Of a stretch of DNA of 64,000 nucleotides, positions 21,317-29,461 are shown piece after piece; position 1 is the first letter of the stretch, and the number at the start of each line of letters is the position of its first letter. Origin of the DNA: Myxococcales bacterium (GTDB lineage Bacteria > Myxococcota_A > Polyangia > Polyangiales > Polyangiaceae); the NCBI GenBank assembly GCA_025359105.1, contig JANYHK010000060.1:122156-186155 (forward strand), given 5' to 3'. The notes under the pieces are model-generated. The model did no database searches, was not told the DNA's origin, and was given only the letters and a program-made list of their open reading frames with translations. The position numbers and the translations under genes are program-made.

Positions 21317-22225
21317 GTGGCAGAAGTTCGCACAAGACCTTGGCGGAGAGCGTGCGCCGCTCTGGCGCTGACCACCGCGGGGTGTGCGGCGCTGCTCGGC
21401 GGAGACGACGGAGTCCTCGATGAATTGGACGCGGGCAAAGATGCGGGAAGCGACACCTCCTTCGCGCCCGACGCGAACGGTGACGGCACCGATTCATCCC
21501 TCGACGCAGGCCCCGACGGCCAGGGGGACGCGGCGAAGGATGCGACTGCCTGCCCTGGCGAAGCTGGCCCCGTGGGCGTGCGCGTGGGCGCGTTCTGCAT
21601 CGACGGCACCGAGGTCACGAACAGGCAGTACCAGCTGTTCCTCACCGCGAAAGGCGCAGACGTGACCGGGCAGCCCGCGACGTGCGCGTGGAACACGACG
21701 CATACGCCGGGCGCGGCGTGGCCCTCCGACGCGCACGACGTGCCGGTCGTCTTCGTGGACTGGTGCGACGCCTACGCCTACTGCGCGTGGGGGAAGAAAC
21801 GCCTCTGCGGCGCTATGGATGGAGGCTCGAACGATTTCGATGCGCAAGCCGACGCGTCGGCCAGCCAGTGGTTCGCGGCGTGCTCGCATGCAGGCGACGG
21901 GCAGCACGCTTACCCCTACGGCAACGCGTACGATCCCGCGGCGTGCAACGGCGCGGACTCGAACGACGCCGGTTCGCTCGTCGACGCGGGGTCCCAGCCG
22001 GCCTGCGTCGGAGGGTACCCCGGAATCTTCGACCTGAGCGGCAACGCCCGTGAGTGGGAAGACTCGTGCGCGCTCGGCGACGGCGCCGCCCCGCAGGCCG
22101 ACTCCTGCCGCACCCGCGGCGGCGCATCGACCGACGACGGCGGCGCTCTCACGTGCGCGCGCGCGAATGCCCGCGCACGCTCCTCCGTCTCTGGCCACAC
22201 GGGGTTCCGATGCTGCACCCCGTGA
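21317..22225 (+). CDS. Lipoprotein with FGE-sulfatase (SUMF1-type) domain
   Basis: 302 aa from GTG. Lipobox TTAGC near residue 23, an Asp/Gly-rich linker (about 30-75), then the formylglycine-generating-enzyme fold: FCIDGTEVTNRQYQLFL, PVVFVDWCDAYAYCAWGKKRL, and the ending SCRTRGGAS...TGFRC. Catalytic FGE needs a CxxxxC pair after RGGS; only one Cys is seen in that region here. It is therefore probably a non-catalytic carbohydrate- or peptide-binding relative. Extra Cys suggest disulfides. Overlaps the next gene by 16 nt. Confidence 0.85.
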   Translation: MAEVRTRPWRRACAALALTTAGCAALLGGDDGVLDELDAGKDAGSDTSFAPDANGDGTDSSLDAGPDGQGDAAKDATACPGEAGPVGVRVGAFCIDGTEVTNRQYQLFLTAKGADVTGQPATCAWNTTHTPGAAWPSDAHDVPVVFVDWCDAYAYCAWGKKRLCGAMDGGSNDFDAQADASASQWFAACSHAGDGQHAYPYGNAYDPAACNGADSNDAGSLVDAGSQPACVGGYPGIFDLSGNAREWEDSCALGDGAAPQADSCRTRGGASTDDGGALTCARANARARSSVSGHTGFRCCTP

Positions 22226-23217
22226 CCGCGCGCGGCACGCTGCGCCTCCTGGTCCTGACGCTCGCCGCCGGGCTCACCGCGCCCGGGCTCGCCTGCGCCG
22301 ACGATCCTGCGCAGGCGGCCACCCTGCTCGAAAACGGCAAGCGCCTCATGGCCTCCGGACACAACGAGGAAGCATGCCCGAAGATTGCCGAGAGCCAGAA
22401 GCTCGCGCCAGACATCGGCACGCTCATCCTGCTCGCCGACTGCAACGGCGCGACGGGCAAGACGGCGACGGCGTGGCGCCAGTACGGCGACGCGGCTGAC
22501 CACGCAGCGCAGACGAAGGATCCGAGGGAGGCTGCCGCGCGCAAGAGGGTCGCCGAGCTCGCGCCGAAGGTCGGTCGGCTCGTGATCGTGCCGCCTGCGG
22601 GGGCGAAGGCGTCGCTCGGGATCGACTGCGACGGCGTGACCGTCCGCCAGAACGAATGGCGCACCGAGCTGCCGATGGATCCGGGAACCCATCGCGTTAC
22701 GGCGTCCACGCTCGTCGGCGGGACATGGTCGGTGCGCGTCGTCGTGCCGCCCGAAGGGGGCGTCCAGACCGTCACGATCCCCGATGAGCTCATCGGGCGT
22801 GGTGACACGAGCGGCCGTCCGGTGACCAAGCAGGCGGCGCCTGACGACGACGAGCGGCCGGCGGAGGAGCCGGCGCCGTCCGACGGCTCGACGCAGCGCA
22901 CGATCGGTCTCGTGGTGGGCGGCGTCGGCGTGGTCGGGCTGGGGCTCGGGGCGTTCTTCGGATTCCGCGCGAAGTCGAAGCTCGACGACTCCAACGCGGG
23001 CCACTGCGCGGCCAACGATCGTTGCGACGCGACGGGGGTTACCCTCCGCAGCGACTACACGAGCGCCGCGCGGTTCTCGACCGTAGGCTTCATCGCCGGC
23101 GGCGTCTTGCTGGCTGGCGGAGTCGTCCTCTACCTCACCGCACCTCGCGCGCCCGTCGCCGTCGCGGTCAACGGCGGTGCCGGCTCGGCGAACCTGGTCA
23201 TCCGCGCCGCGTTCTGA
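22210..23217 (+). CDS. Exported TPR-like protein with C-terminal membrane pair (paralog 2)
   Basis: 335 aa. Same architecture as the protein at 18706: signal peptide, TPR-like segment (ATLLENGKRLM...ACPKIAESQKL), beta domain, then helix / Cys loop / helix with GHCAANDRCDATG and STVGFIAGGVLLAGGVVLYLTAP. The loop pattern GHC-x3-N-x-CD is shared exactly. ATG at 22210 lies inside the end of the FGE-like gene; a GTG at 22222 would also leave a signal peptide. Function unknown; probably an envelope complex component. Confidence 0.78.
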   Translation: MLHPVTARGTLRLLVLTLAAGLTAPGLACADDPAQAATLLENGKRLMASGHNEEACPKIAESQKLAPDIGTLILLADCNGATGKTATAWRQYGDAADHAAQTKDPREAAARKRVAELAPKVGRLVIVPPAGAKASLGIDCDGVTVRQNEWRTELPMDPGTHRVTASTLVGGTWSVRVVVPPEGGVQTVTIPDELIGRGDTSGRPVTKQAAPDDDERPAEEPAPSDGSTQRTIGLVVGGVGVVGLGLGAFFGFRAKSKLDDSNAGHCAANDRCDATGVTLRSDYTSAARFSTVGFIAGGVLLAGGVVLYLTAPRAPVAVAVNGGAGSANLVIRAAF

Positions 23218-23301
23218 ACGCGGCATCGACCCACGAGCGGCTTTCGCGCCTGCCTTTTGCCCGCTCGCGCGGGGTGGGCGCAGTTGGTAGGATTGGGGCA
23301 C

Positions 23302-25800
23302 ATGACTTCGCGCGCGTTCGCGGTCTTTGCTTCTGGCGTCGCCCTCTCGCTCCTCGTCCCCGTCGCGGCGACGGCTGGCGGACCACCGCACGCCGCGAGC
23401 GTGGTGCGCGTCATGGGGCCGGCCGCCGAGCGCATCTACGCGCCGGTGAGCGGCCAGCTCGGCGCCCTCGTCGCCGTGCCACCCGGACAGCGCGCGGAGG
23501 ATCTCGGCCTGTCCCCCGTCATTCCCGGCGTCGCGCGCCTGCGCGGCTCCGGCGCCGAGCTCCTCGCCTTCACGACCGCTCACCCGGGCCTGCACGTCGA
23601 GATCGCGCCGCCGCTGCACCCGCTCCTCGATAGCGCCGGCAAATGGGTCCAGGCGGACATCGGCCGCTTCCTGAAGAGCGTCGATGGTACCGGCGTCCTC
23701 GTCGGCGTCGCCGACACCGGTCTCGACATCACGCACCCCGATTTCATCGACGAGAAGGGGAACACGCGCGTCGCGTGGATGCTCGACCTGTCGCTCGCGC
23801 CACGCGGAAACCACCCCGAGCTCGAGCAGAAATACGGCATCACGCAGAACGGCGCGCTCGTCGCCGGCGCCGTGCTGAACGCCGACGAGATCAACGTCGT
23901 CCTCTTCAACCACCAGAAGGGGCCGACCGACGAGATTGGCCATGGGACGCACGTGTCCTCGATCGCCGCAGGAAATGGCGGGATCAAGCCTCACACGCCG
24001 TACGTCGGCATGGCACCTGGCGCCAAGATCGTGTTCGTTCGCGTGACCCGCGACGCGAGCGAGTCGATCGAGAACGACGATCTCGTCCGCGCCGTCCAGT
24101 TCATCTTCGACCGCGCCGACTTCGAGAAGAAGCCGGTCAGCGTGAACCTCTCGCTCGGCAGCGACTTCGGGCCGCACGACGGCACGTTCCTCTGGGAGAA
24201 CGTCCTCGCCAGCTACGTCGGGCCCGACAAACCCGGCCACGCGCTGGTCGTCGCCGCCGGCAACAGCGGCTCGATCGCCGAGACGCCGATCCACCAGAGC
24301 GTCCACGTCGCGCGCGGCTCGACCCTGCGCGTGCCCATCGCGACCCGCGGCGCGGCAAACGGCTCGATCCAGGTGTGGGTCACGATGCGCCAGGGGGCGA
24401 GCCTCAGCATCGGGCTCGACGGGCCGGACGGCAGCTGGATCGCCCCGGTGCGCGAGGGCAGCGAAGGAGGCAAGAACTCCGGCGGGTACAACGCCGGCGT
24501 CGTCAACGGGAGCGCCGCGCAGGGCGGCAACGGCCCGGTGCCGAAGGGCTCGCACGGCGCGGTGGTGCTCTGGCAGGGCGCGTGGCCGGCCGGGCAGTAC
24601 GAGATCGTCCTCGAGGGCGAGGGCACCGCAGACCTCTACCTGCAGGCGGGCGGCGACGCGTCGCCCGGCGGCGCCAGCCCCGCGTCGTTCGTCGCGGGCG
24701 TGCGCGAGGGGACGATCAACCTGCCGGCGACGCACCCGTCGATCATCGCCGTCGGCTGCACCGTCAACCGCGTCAAGTGGACGAGCGTAAACAAGGCGGA
24801 CGTCGCGCTGCACGTGCCGCTGCTCGACGCGCGCGGTGGGGCGCCGCTCGCCGGCAGACCGACGCGCAACCTCGCCGACGGCGAGATCTGCTGGTTCTCC
24901 AGCGCCGGTCCGACCGTGACCGGCCAACCGAAGCCGGAGATCAGCTCGCCCGGCGGCCTCGTCGTGGCCGCGATGAGCGGCCAGGCTCTCCCCGGAACGC
25001 CGGGCAGTGTCTTCACCAACCCCAGCTGCCCGCCCTTGAAGAAGGGAGGCGAGCCCGATCCGAAGTGCCTGCAGATCGACGGCAACCACGGCGTGGCCGT
25101 GGGAACGAGCATGTCGGCGCCGCTCGTCGCCGGCGCGGTGGCGCTCCTCTTTCAGGTGGATCCGACGCTCACGCAGGACAAGATCGTGTCGCTCCTGCAG
25201 GCTGGCGCGCACCCGTTCCGTGGCGAGGCGCCGTTCCAGGATCAAGGCGGCCCGGGCGAGCTCGACATCCTCGGATCGCTCGACGCGCTCGAGCGCATGC
25301 ACGATCCCCAGGCGTTCATGCCGAGCGCCGACAAGAGCTGGATCACCTTGAGCGCTGACTACGTCGCCGCCGACGGCTCTACGCCGCTCACGGCGATCGT
25401 CGAGCTTCGCACTGCCGACGGGCAGCACCGCGCAGACCTCCTCGGAGATCGCCTCCAGGCGCTCGTGAAGCTCGACGGCGTGCCCACGATTCCGCCGACG
25501 ATTCTCCGCCGGGCGCCCGGCCTCTACACCTTCGTCGTCCAGCCGCCGGCGGGACTAGGTGGGTCGAGCCTGACGCTCGGCGCGACGTTCGACGGCGCGG
25601 ACATCGTCACCACGAAGACCGTAGCGATCGCCGCGGACGTGTGGGCCAGCCAGTACCCTTCGTCGGCGAAGGGCGGCTGCGCCGTCGCTCCGCCTCCGCG
25701 CGGCGCCGCCGGTCTCGTCTGGATCGCCGTCGGCATCGGCGCCGCGGCCGTGCGTCGCCGTCGCCGTAAGCAGGTGCGGCTCACTCCGGCGCGATCGTGA
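23302..25800 (+). CDS. Subtilisin-like S8 serine protease with MYXO-CTERM-like tail
   Basis: 832 aa. Signal peptide, then a split S8 domain with catalytic Asp138 (VADTGLDITHPDF), His214 (GHGTHVSS) and Ser603 (GTSMSAP). The ~390 residues between His and Ser hold a beta-rich insert, larger than in simple subtilases. After a C-terminal beta domain the protein ends GGCAVAPPPRG, a hydrophobic helix and RRRRRK. That is the layout of MYXO-CTERM sorting tails, which are processed and surface-anchored in myxobacteria. No Shine-Dalgarno; TAGGAT sits 8 nt before the ATG. Overlaps the convergent gene by 20 nt. Confidence 0.93.
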   Translation: MTSRAFAVFASGVALSLLVPVAATAGGPPHAASVVRVMGPAAERIYAPVSGQLGALVAVPPGQRAEDLGLSPVIPGVARLRGSGAELLAFTTAHPGLHVEIAPPLHPLLDSAGKWVQADIGRFLKSVDGTGVLVGVADTGLDITHPDFIDEKGNTRVAWMLDLSLAPRGNHPELEQKYGITQNGALVAGAVLNADEINVVLFNHQKGPTDEIGHGTHVSSIAAGNGGIKPHTPYVGMAPGAKIVFVRVTRDASESIENDDLVRAVQFIFDRADFEKKPVSVNLSLGSDFGPHDGTFLWENVLASYVGPDKPGHALVVAAGNSGSIAETPIHQSVHVARGSTLRVPIATRGAANGSIQVWVTMRQGASLSIGLDGPDGSWIAPVREGSEGGKNSGGYNAGVVNGSAAQGGNGPVPKGSHGAVVLWQGAWPAGQYEIVLEGEGTADLYLQAGGDASPGGASPASFVAGVREGTINLPATHPSIIAVGCTVNRVKWTSVNKADVALHVPLLDARGGAPLAGRPTRNLADGEICWFSSAGPTVTGQPKPEISSPGGLVVAAMSGQALPGTPGSVFTNPSCPPLKKGGEPDPKCLQIDGNHGVAVGTSMSAPLVAGAVALLFQVDPTLTQDKIVSLLQAGAHPFRGEAPFQDQGGPGELDILGSLDALERMHDPQAFMPSADKSWITLSADYVAADGSTPLTAIVELRTADGQHRADLLGDRLQALVKLDGVPTIPPTILRRAPGLYTFVVQPPAGLGGSSLTLGATFDGADIVTTKTVAIAADVWASQYPSSAKGGCAVAPPPRGAAGLVWIAVGIGAAAVRRRRRKQVRLTPARS

Positions 25801-27115
25801 GGAGCCACCCGTGCGGCTCCCAGACCTCGTCGTCGGGGTCGAAGGGGTACGCGCTGTCGCCGCAGTTCGTGCCGACGACGAGCACGGTCGCGACCGCGCC
25901 GAGATCGACGATGCTGATCTGCGTCGACGTCGCTTTGTCCGTCGTGGGGATGGGCAGGTGACCGAGCTCGCGCCCCGCCGCGTCGAGCTTCACCACGGCC
26001 CACCGCATCTTGGCGTGCGTCTCCCACTCGAGCTCGAGGCGCAAGGCCGTCTCGTTGCCGGCGCCGGTCCGACGGATCGCGACGATCGAAGTACCGGTCG
26101 GGGCAACGCCGCTATGCGGTGAAGAGAGGCGCCGCGCCTTCGTCGGCCAATCGATCGTCCAGTCGATCTTCGTGTCGCCGCGCACGGCGCGCGCGACGGA
26201 CAGCTCGCGGAGCAGATCGTCGATCGTCGAGCCCGTCGACACCGCGTCCTTGAAGCTGGCGCGAAGGACGTCGAAGCTGTCGGGCTCGTTGTGCCAGCGC
26301 CACGCGCCGGACGGCGTCACGGTGGGCGAGAGCGCCCAGAGCGCGCGTAGGACGCCGCCGGGCTCTGCCGCGAACGTCGCGTCGAGCCACGTGTAGGCGA
26401 GCCCCGCGCCGTCGCCGAATCGGGCGCCCACGTCGGCCGGCGCCTCCGGCCAACTGTCCACGAGCGCGCGCTCGGGGTGGGACAGAAAGAGGCTCGCGTC
26501 GACGGCGGCGCACGGCGCCACGAGCTCGGCCATCGCCGAGGTCTGAGCACGAGCGGAACCCTCGTCCATCGCCGGTGCGAGGCGCAGGACGACGGCGCGG
26601 AGCAGCTCCTGCGCGACGGCGCGATCGCGGGCGCAGCCACCGAGGCGCGCGTCGAGGAGCGTGAACGCGCTCGCGCGATCGAGGGCGCTCCGGACGTCAC
26701 GCTCCGACATGACGGTGCGCGCCGCCACGGTGGGCCGCGGAACGAGGTAGATATCGTACGCGCCGGTGCCCGGATCGGCGTCCGGTGGCGGAAGCTCGAG
26801 CGCGCCGGTCGCCGTGTCCCACGCGCGCTCCGCAGACGCGAGCGTCCCCAGCAGGTCCACCGGCGCGGCGCCCGCGCCCGGAGCGCGCGCGTGGACACAG
26901 AGGGGGTGACGAAACGAGCAGGCGCGCAGCCGCCCGCTCGCGCCGCTCGGGCGAAGGACGTCGCCGCGAACCCGCGGTCCGGACGAGGCGATGTCGACGG
27001 CGCCCGCATCGACGTCCGTGCCCGCGTCGCTCGCGTCGCTCGCGTCCGCCGCGTTCGCGCGCGCGCCGACGCCAAGCGCGGCGACTCCGAGGACGAGGTG
27101 CGCAAGGCGCGGCAT
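25781..27115 (-). CDS. Secreted protein of unknown function
   Basis: 444 aa from the ATG at 27115. Signal peptide (about 1-23, ending ARANA) followed by an Ala/Asp/Ser-rich linker and a mixed alpha/beta body with several Trp residues and a single Cys pair region. GAGGAG abuts the ATG, so either initiation is unusual or the start is misplaced; no better in-frame start is visible. The gene runs tail-to-tail into the subtilase and overlaps its last 20 nt. No family recognised. Confidence 0.6.
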   Translation of the reverse strand: MPRLAHLVLGVAALGVGARANAADASDASDAGTDVDAGAVDIASSGPRVRGDVLRPSGASGRLRACSFRHPLCVHARAPGAGAAPVDLLGTLASAERAWDTATGALELPPPDADPGTGAYDIYLVPRPTVAARTVMSERDVRSALDRASAFTLLDARLGGCARDRAVAQELLRAVVLRLAPAMDEGSARAQTSAMAELVAPCAAVDASLFLSHPERALVDSWPEAPADVGARFGDGAGLAYTWLDATFAAEPGGVLRALWALSPTVTPSGAWRWHNEPDSFDVLRASFKDAVSTGSTIDDLLRELSVARAVRGDTKIDWTIDWPTKARRLSSPHSGVAPTGTSIVAIRRTGAGNETALRLELEWETHAKMRWAVVKLDAAGRELGHLPIPTTDKATSTQISIVDLGAVATVLVVGTNCGDSAYPFDPDDEVWEPHGWLLTIAPE

Positions 27116-27134
27116 CTCCTCATGTTTAGCCCAT

Positions 27135-27164
27135 TTGACACCGAATTTTTCAGGCTCGTATAAA
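27135..27164 (+). promoter_or_regulatory. Near-consensus sigma70 promoter, leaderless geometry
   Basis: TTGACA (27135-27140, perfect), 18-nt spacer, TATAAA (27159-27164). The predicted transcription start, about 27171-27172, is 1-2 nt before the ATG at 27173. Confidence 0.75.
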
Positions 27165-27172
27165 CTTCGGCC

Positions 27173-27730
27173 ATGAGGATGGGCGGGTTCGAGCCGGAAG
27201 GCGCGGTCGAGTTCGACCTTCCGCACGGGGCGGTGCGAGCGGCCGGCGATCGTCTGATGGTCGTGCCCGCCACCCTCCTCGAAGAGATCGCGGTGACCGC
27301 CGGGGCGCCGGCGGCCGTCACCGTCGCGCGGGCCATCGGCACGGCGACCGGTCAACGGGCGGCGCTGCGGATGGGCGGCGCCGAGGCCGCGCGCGGCGCC
27401 ACGATCGAGACCGTCCTCTCGCACCTCACGGGCGAGCTGGCGCTGTCCGGCGTCGGGGCCGCGCACCTCGAGCGATGGGGACGCGCGCTCGTCCTGGTCC
27501 TCGCGAACACGCCGGTCCGGGACGACGTGGCGGTCGCCGCGCTCGTCGAGGGCGCGCTCGCAGCGGTCGTGGATCGGCCGATCGCGACCATCACCCTCAC
27601 CCGCGACGCCGCCGGCGTCCGCGTGCTCGTCGCCAGCGCCAGCGGCGTTCTTCGCGCCAAGGAGCTGCTCGAGCGCGGCGTGGCGTGGGGCGAAGCGCTC
27701 ACCAAGATCCAGGCGCGGGGCGACGCATGA
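27173..27730 (+). CDS. Conserved-looking small alpha/beta protein, unknown function
   Basis: 185 aa, soluble, no signal peptide or membrane helix. Rich in Ala, Val, Gly, Arg with three apparent alpha/beta units. The pattern GTATGQRAALRMGG and the late LTRDAAGVRVLVASASGVLRAKELLERGVAWGEAL is vaguely like V4R/heme-NO-type small-molecule sensor folds, but this is not strong enough for a call. Preceded by the best promoter in the window, almost leaderless, so it is probably well expressed. Coupled by ATGA to the acidic protein downstream; the two may form a complex. Confidence 0.7.
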   Translation: MRMGGFEPEGAVEFDLPHGAVRAAGDRLMVVPATLLEEIAVTAGAPAAVTVARAIGTATGQRAALRMGGAEAARGATIETVLSHLTGELALSGVGAAHLERWGRALVLVLANTPVRDDVAVAALVEGALAAVVDRPIATITLTRDAAGVRVLVASASGVLRAKELLERGVAWGEALTKIQARGDA

Positions 27731-28539
27731 CCGACGAGGAGCGCATCGCGAAGCTACAGAAGCTGCTCGACCGAGTCCTCACGCGCGGCGAATCGGACGA
27801 TTCCGCCGAGTCCGACGACGCGGCGAGCGGAGAGCGCACGCAGGTCTCCGGAGACCCGCCCTCCGAGCCACCCGGCGCCCCGGCGGCTGCTATCGAGCGT
27901 TTTGCCGACCCGTCGGACCACCGCGTCGTGGACACGAAGGACGACGATCCGCCGATCCCCGACGCGCTGGAGAGCCGTTCGCGCCTCGTGAGCGCGCAGA
28001 CCGACGCCGAGGAGCTCTCGCCCGACGATCTCGTCCCGGCGTCCGAGTCGTCCTCCGAGCTCGAGGCCGCGGCGGTGCCGCTCGTCACGCGCTCCCGGCG
28101 TCCGTCGATCGAGCTCCGGCGAGCGGAGGAGCAGGAGCCCCTCAGCGAGGGGCGCACGCCCCTCAGCGTCGACGACGTTCAGATCGGCGAAGAGGCGGAG
28201 AAATCCCTCGCCGAAGAGATCGCCGCGGAGGAGACCCACTCCGGCGAGATCGAAGAGGAAGCGCCGATCTCCTCTCGCCGACCCATCGACAGCGACGGCG
28301 ACGCACGCGCCCACGAGGGCGACGCGCCGCCCGAGTCGGGCAAGCAGGTCGCTGCGGCCCCCTTCGAGGGCCCGACGTCCAGCGCGCGCAAGTCGGCGTC
28401 GCCGTCGTCCGGACGCGTCGGTCCCGACGTCCTCCGCGCGGAGATGCCCTCGTCGAACAGGCTCGGCTCGATCGTGCCGCCCGTGCCCCCGCGGCCGGCC
28501 ACGTTCGGCGAGCTCATCGATCTGGCCCTCGACCTCTGA
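27727..28539 (+). CDS. Acidic, Ser/Glu-rich disordered protein
   Basis: 270 aa. An N-terminal helix (about residues 1-20, ERIAKLQKLLDRVL) is followed by a long low-complexity region rich in Ser, Asp, Glu and Pro, and a short hydrophobic C-terminal helix (FGELIDLALDL). The helix-disorder-helix plan resembles cytoplasmic scaffold or adaptor proteins. Translationally coupled to the gene before it. No recognisable family; no signal peptide. Confidence 0.65.
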   Translation: MTDEERIAKLQKLLDRVLTRGESDDSAESDDAASGERTQVSGDPPSEPPGAPAAAIERFADPSDHRVVDTKDDDPPIPDALESRSRLVSAQTDAEELSPDDLVPASESSSELEAAAVPLVTRSRRPSIELRRAEEQEPLSEGRTPLSVDDVQIGEEAEKSLAEEIAAEETHSGEIEEEAPISSRRPIDSDGDARAHEGDAPPESGKQVAAAPFEGPTSSARKSASPSSGRVGPDVLRAEMPSSNRLGSIVPPVPPRPATFGELIDLALDL

Positions 28540-28555
28540 TTCGGAAGCGGCGCCT

Positions 28556-29461
28556 TCACAACCAGGTGACGGCCTCGCGGCCGAGCCAGGTGCGCTGGCG
28601 TCGCGCGAAGATCCGCGTCGCGCGAACGATCGCAACCTCGAGCTCCGCGTCGGGCAAGGTCCCGGCGATCGCCGCACGAACCTCGCGGTAACCAACCGCG
28701 GACATCGCCCGCGCGCCGCCGTAGCCCGCGTCGAGCAGATGCTGCACCTCGTCGCGCCAACCGGCGGCCAGCATGCCCGCGACGCGCGCCTCGATGCGCC
28801 GGGTGAGGTCCTCGGGCGAGACGCGGATGGCGGTGAGTGCGGCGTCGTACTGCGGGGTCTTGAACGCGTGCTCGTGCTGCCACGTGCTCAGCTTCGTGCG
28901 GGTGAGCTCGAAGACCTCGAGCGCGCGGCTGACGCGCACGACGTCGTTGGGGTGCAGCCGCGCCGCGCTCTCGGGATCGACGGCCCGGAGCTCCTCGTGG
29001 AGCGCGGGGCGCCCTCTGGCCTCGGCGATCTCGTGGTGGCGCGCGCGGATGGCGGCATCGGCGGCAGGCGCTTCGGCGAGCCCGTAGAGGAGCGCCTTCA
29101 TCCAGAGGAACGAACCACCGCACAGGACGACGCGCCTGCCGCGCGCGTGCACGTCGGCGATGGCAGCGCGGGCGAGGCTGGCGAAGCGCGCGGCGTCGAT
29201 CGCGTCGAGCGCATCGGTTACCCCCACGAGGTGATGGGGCGCGCGCGCGACCTCACCCTTCGACGGCTTGCCCGAGCCGACGTCGAATCCCCGGTAAATC
29301 TGCACGCTGTCGACGCTCACGATCTCGCCGCCGAGACGCTCGGCGACGCCGACGGCGAGCTCGGTCTTGCCGCTCGCCGTCGGGCCGACGACGGCCAGGA
29401 TGCGCGTCGGGCTCTCCCCGGCGAGGGCGAGGGCGCGCGCCAGTCGATCAGCTTCGGCCAA
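28556..29461 (-). CDS. miaA: tRNA dimethylallyltransferase MiaA
   Basis: 301 aa from TTG. Transfers dimethylallyl to A37 of tRNAs reading UNN codons. P-loop GPTASGKTE (about residues 26-34), DSVQIYRGFDVGSGKPS, PHHLVG and CGGSFLWMKALL are family landmarks. A TTG start at 29461 overlaps the mutL stop by 14 nt; there is no in-frame ATG before the P-loop, so the non-ATG start is well supported. The mutL-miaA order is the same as in many proteobacteria. Nearly touches the convergent acidic-protein gene (16-nt gap). Confidence 0.95.
   Translation of the reverse strand: MAEADRLARALALAGESPTRILAVVGPTASGKTELAVGVAERLGGEIVSVDSVQIYRGFDVGSGKPSKGEVARAPHHLVGVTDALDAIDAARFASLARAAIADVHARGRRVVLCGGSFLWMKALLYGLAEAPAADAAIRARHHEIAEARGRPALHEELRAVDPESAARLHPNDVVRVSRALEVFELTRTKLSTWQHEHAFKTPQYDAALTAIRVSPEDLTRRIEARVAGMLAAGWRDEVQHLLDAGYGGARAMSAVGYREVRAAIAGTLPDAELEVAIVRATRIFARRQRTWLGREAVTWL

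Noticed and set aside
21317..22225. Active formylglycine-generating enzyme
   Set aside because: The FGE fold is present, but the expected CxxxxC pair after the RGGS position is not; called as an FGE-fold lipoprotein only.
21916..25428. 1170-aa open frame antisense to the FGE-like, TPR and subtilase genes
   Set aside because: Spans three real genes on the other strand; no domain seen.
25811..27163. Plus-strand frames opposite the secreted orphan
   Set aside because: The minus-strand frame has a signal peptide and balanced composition; the plus-strand frames are Arg-rich and fragmented.
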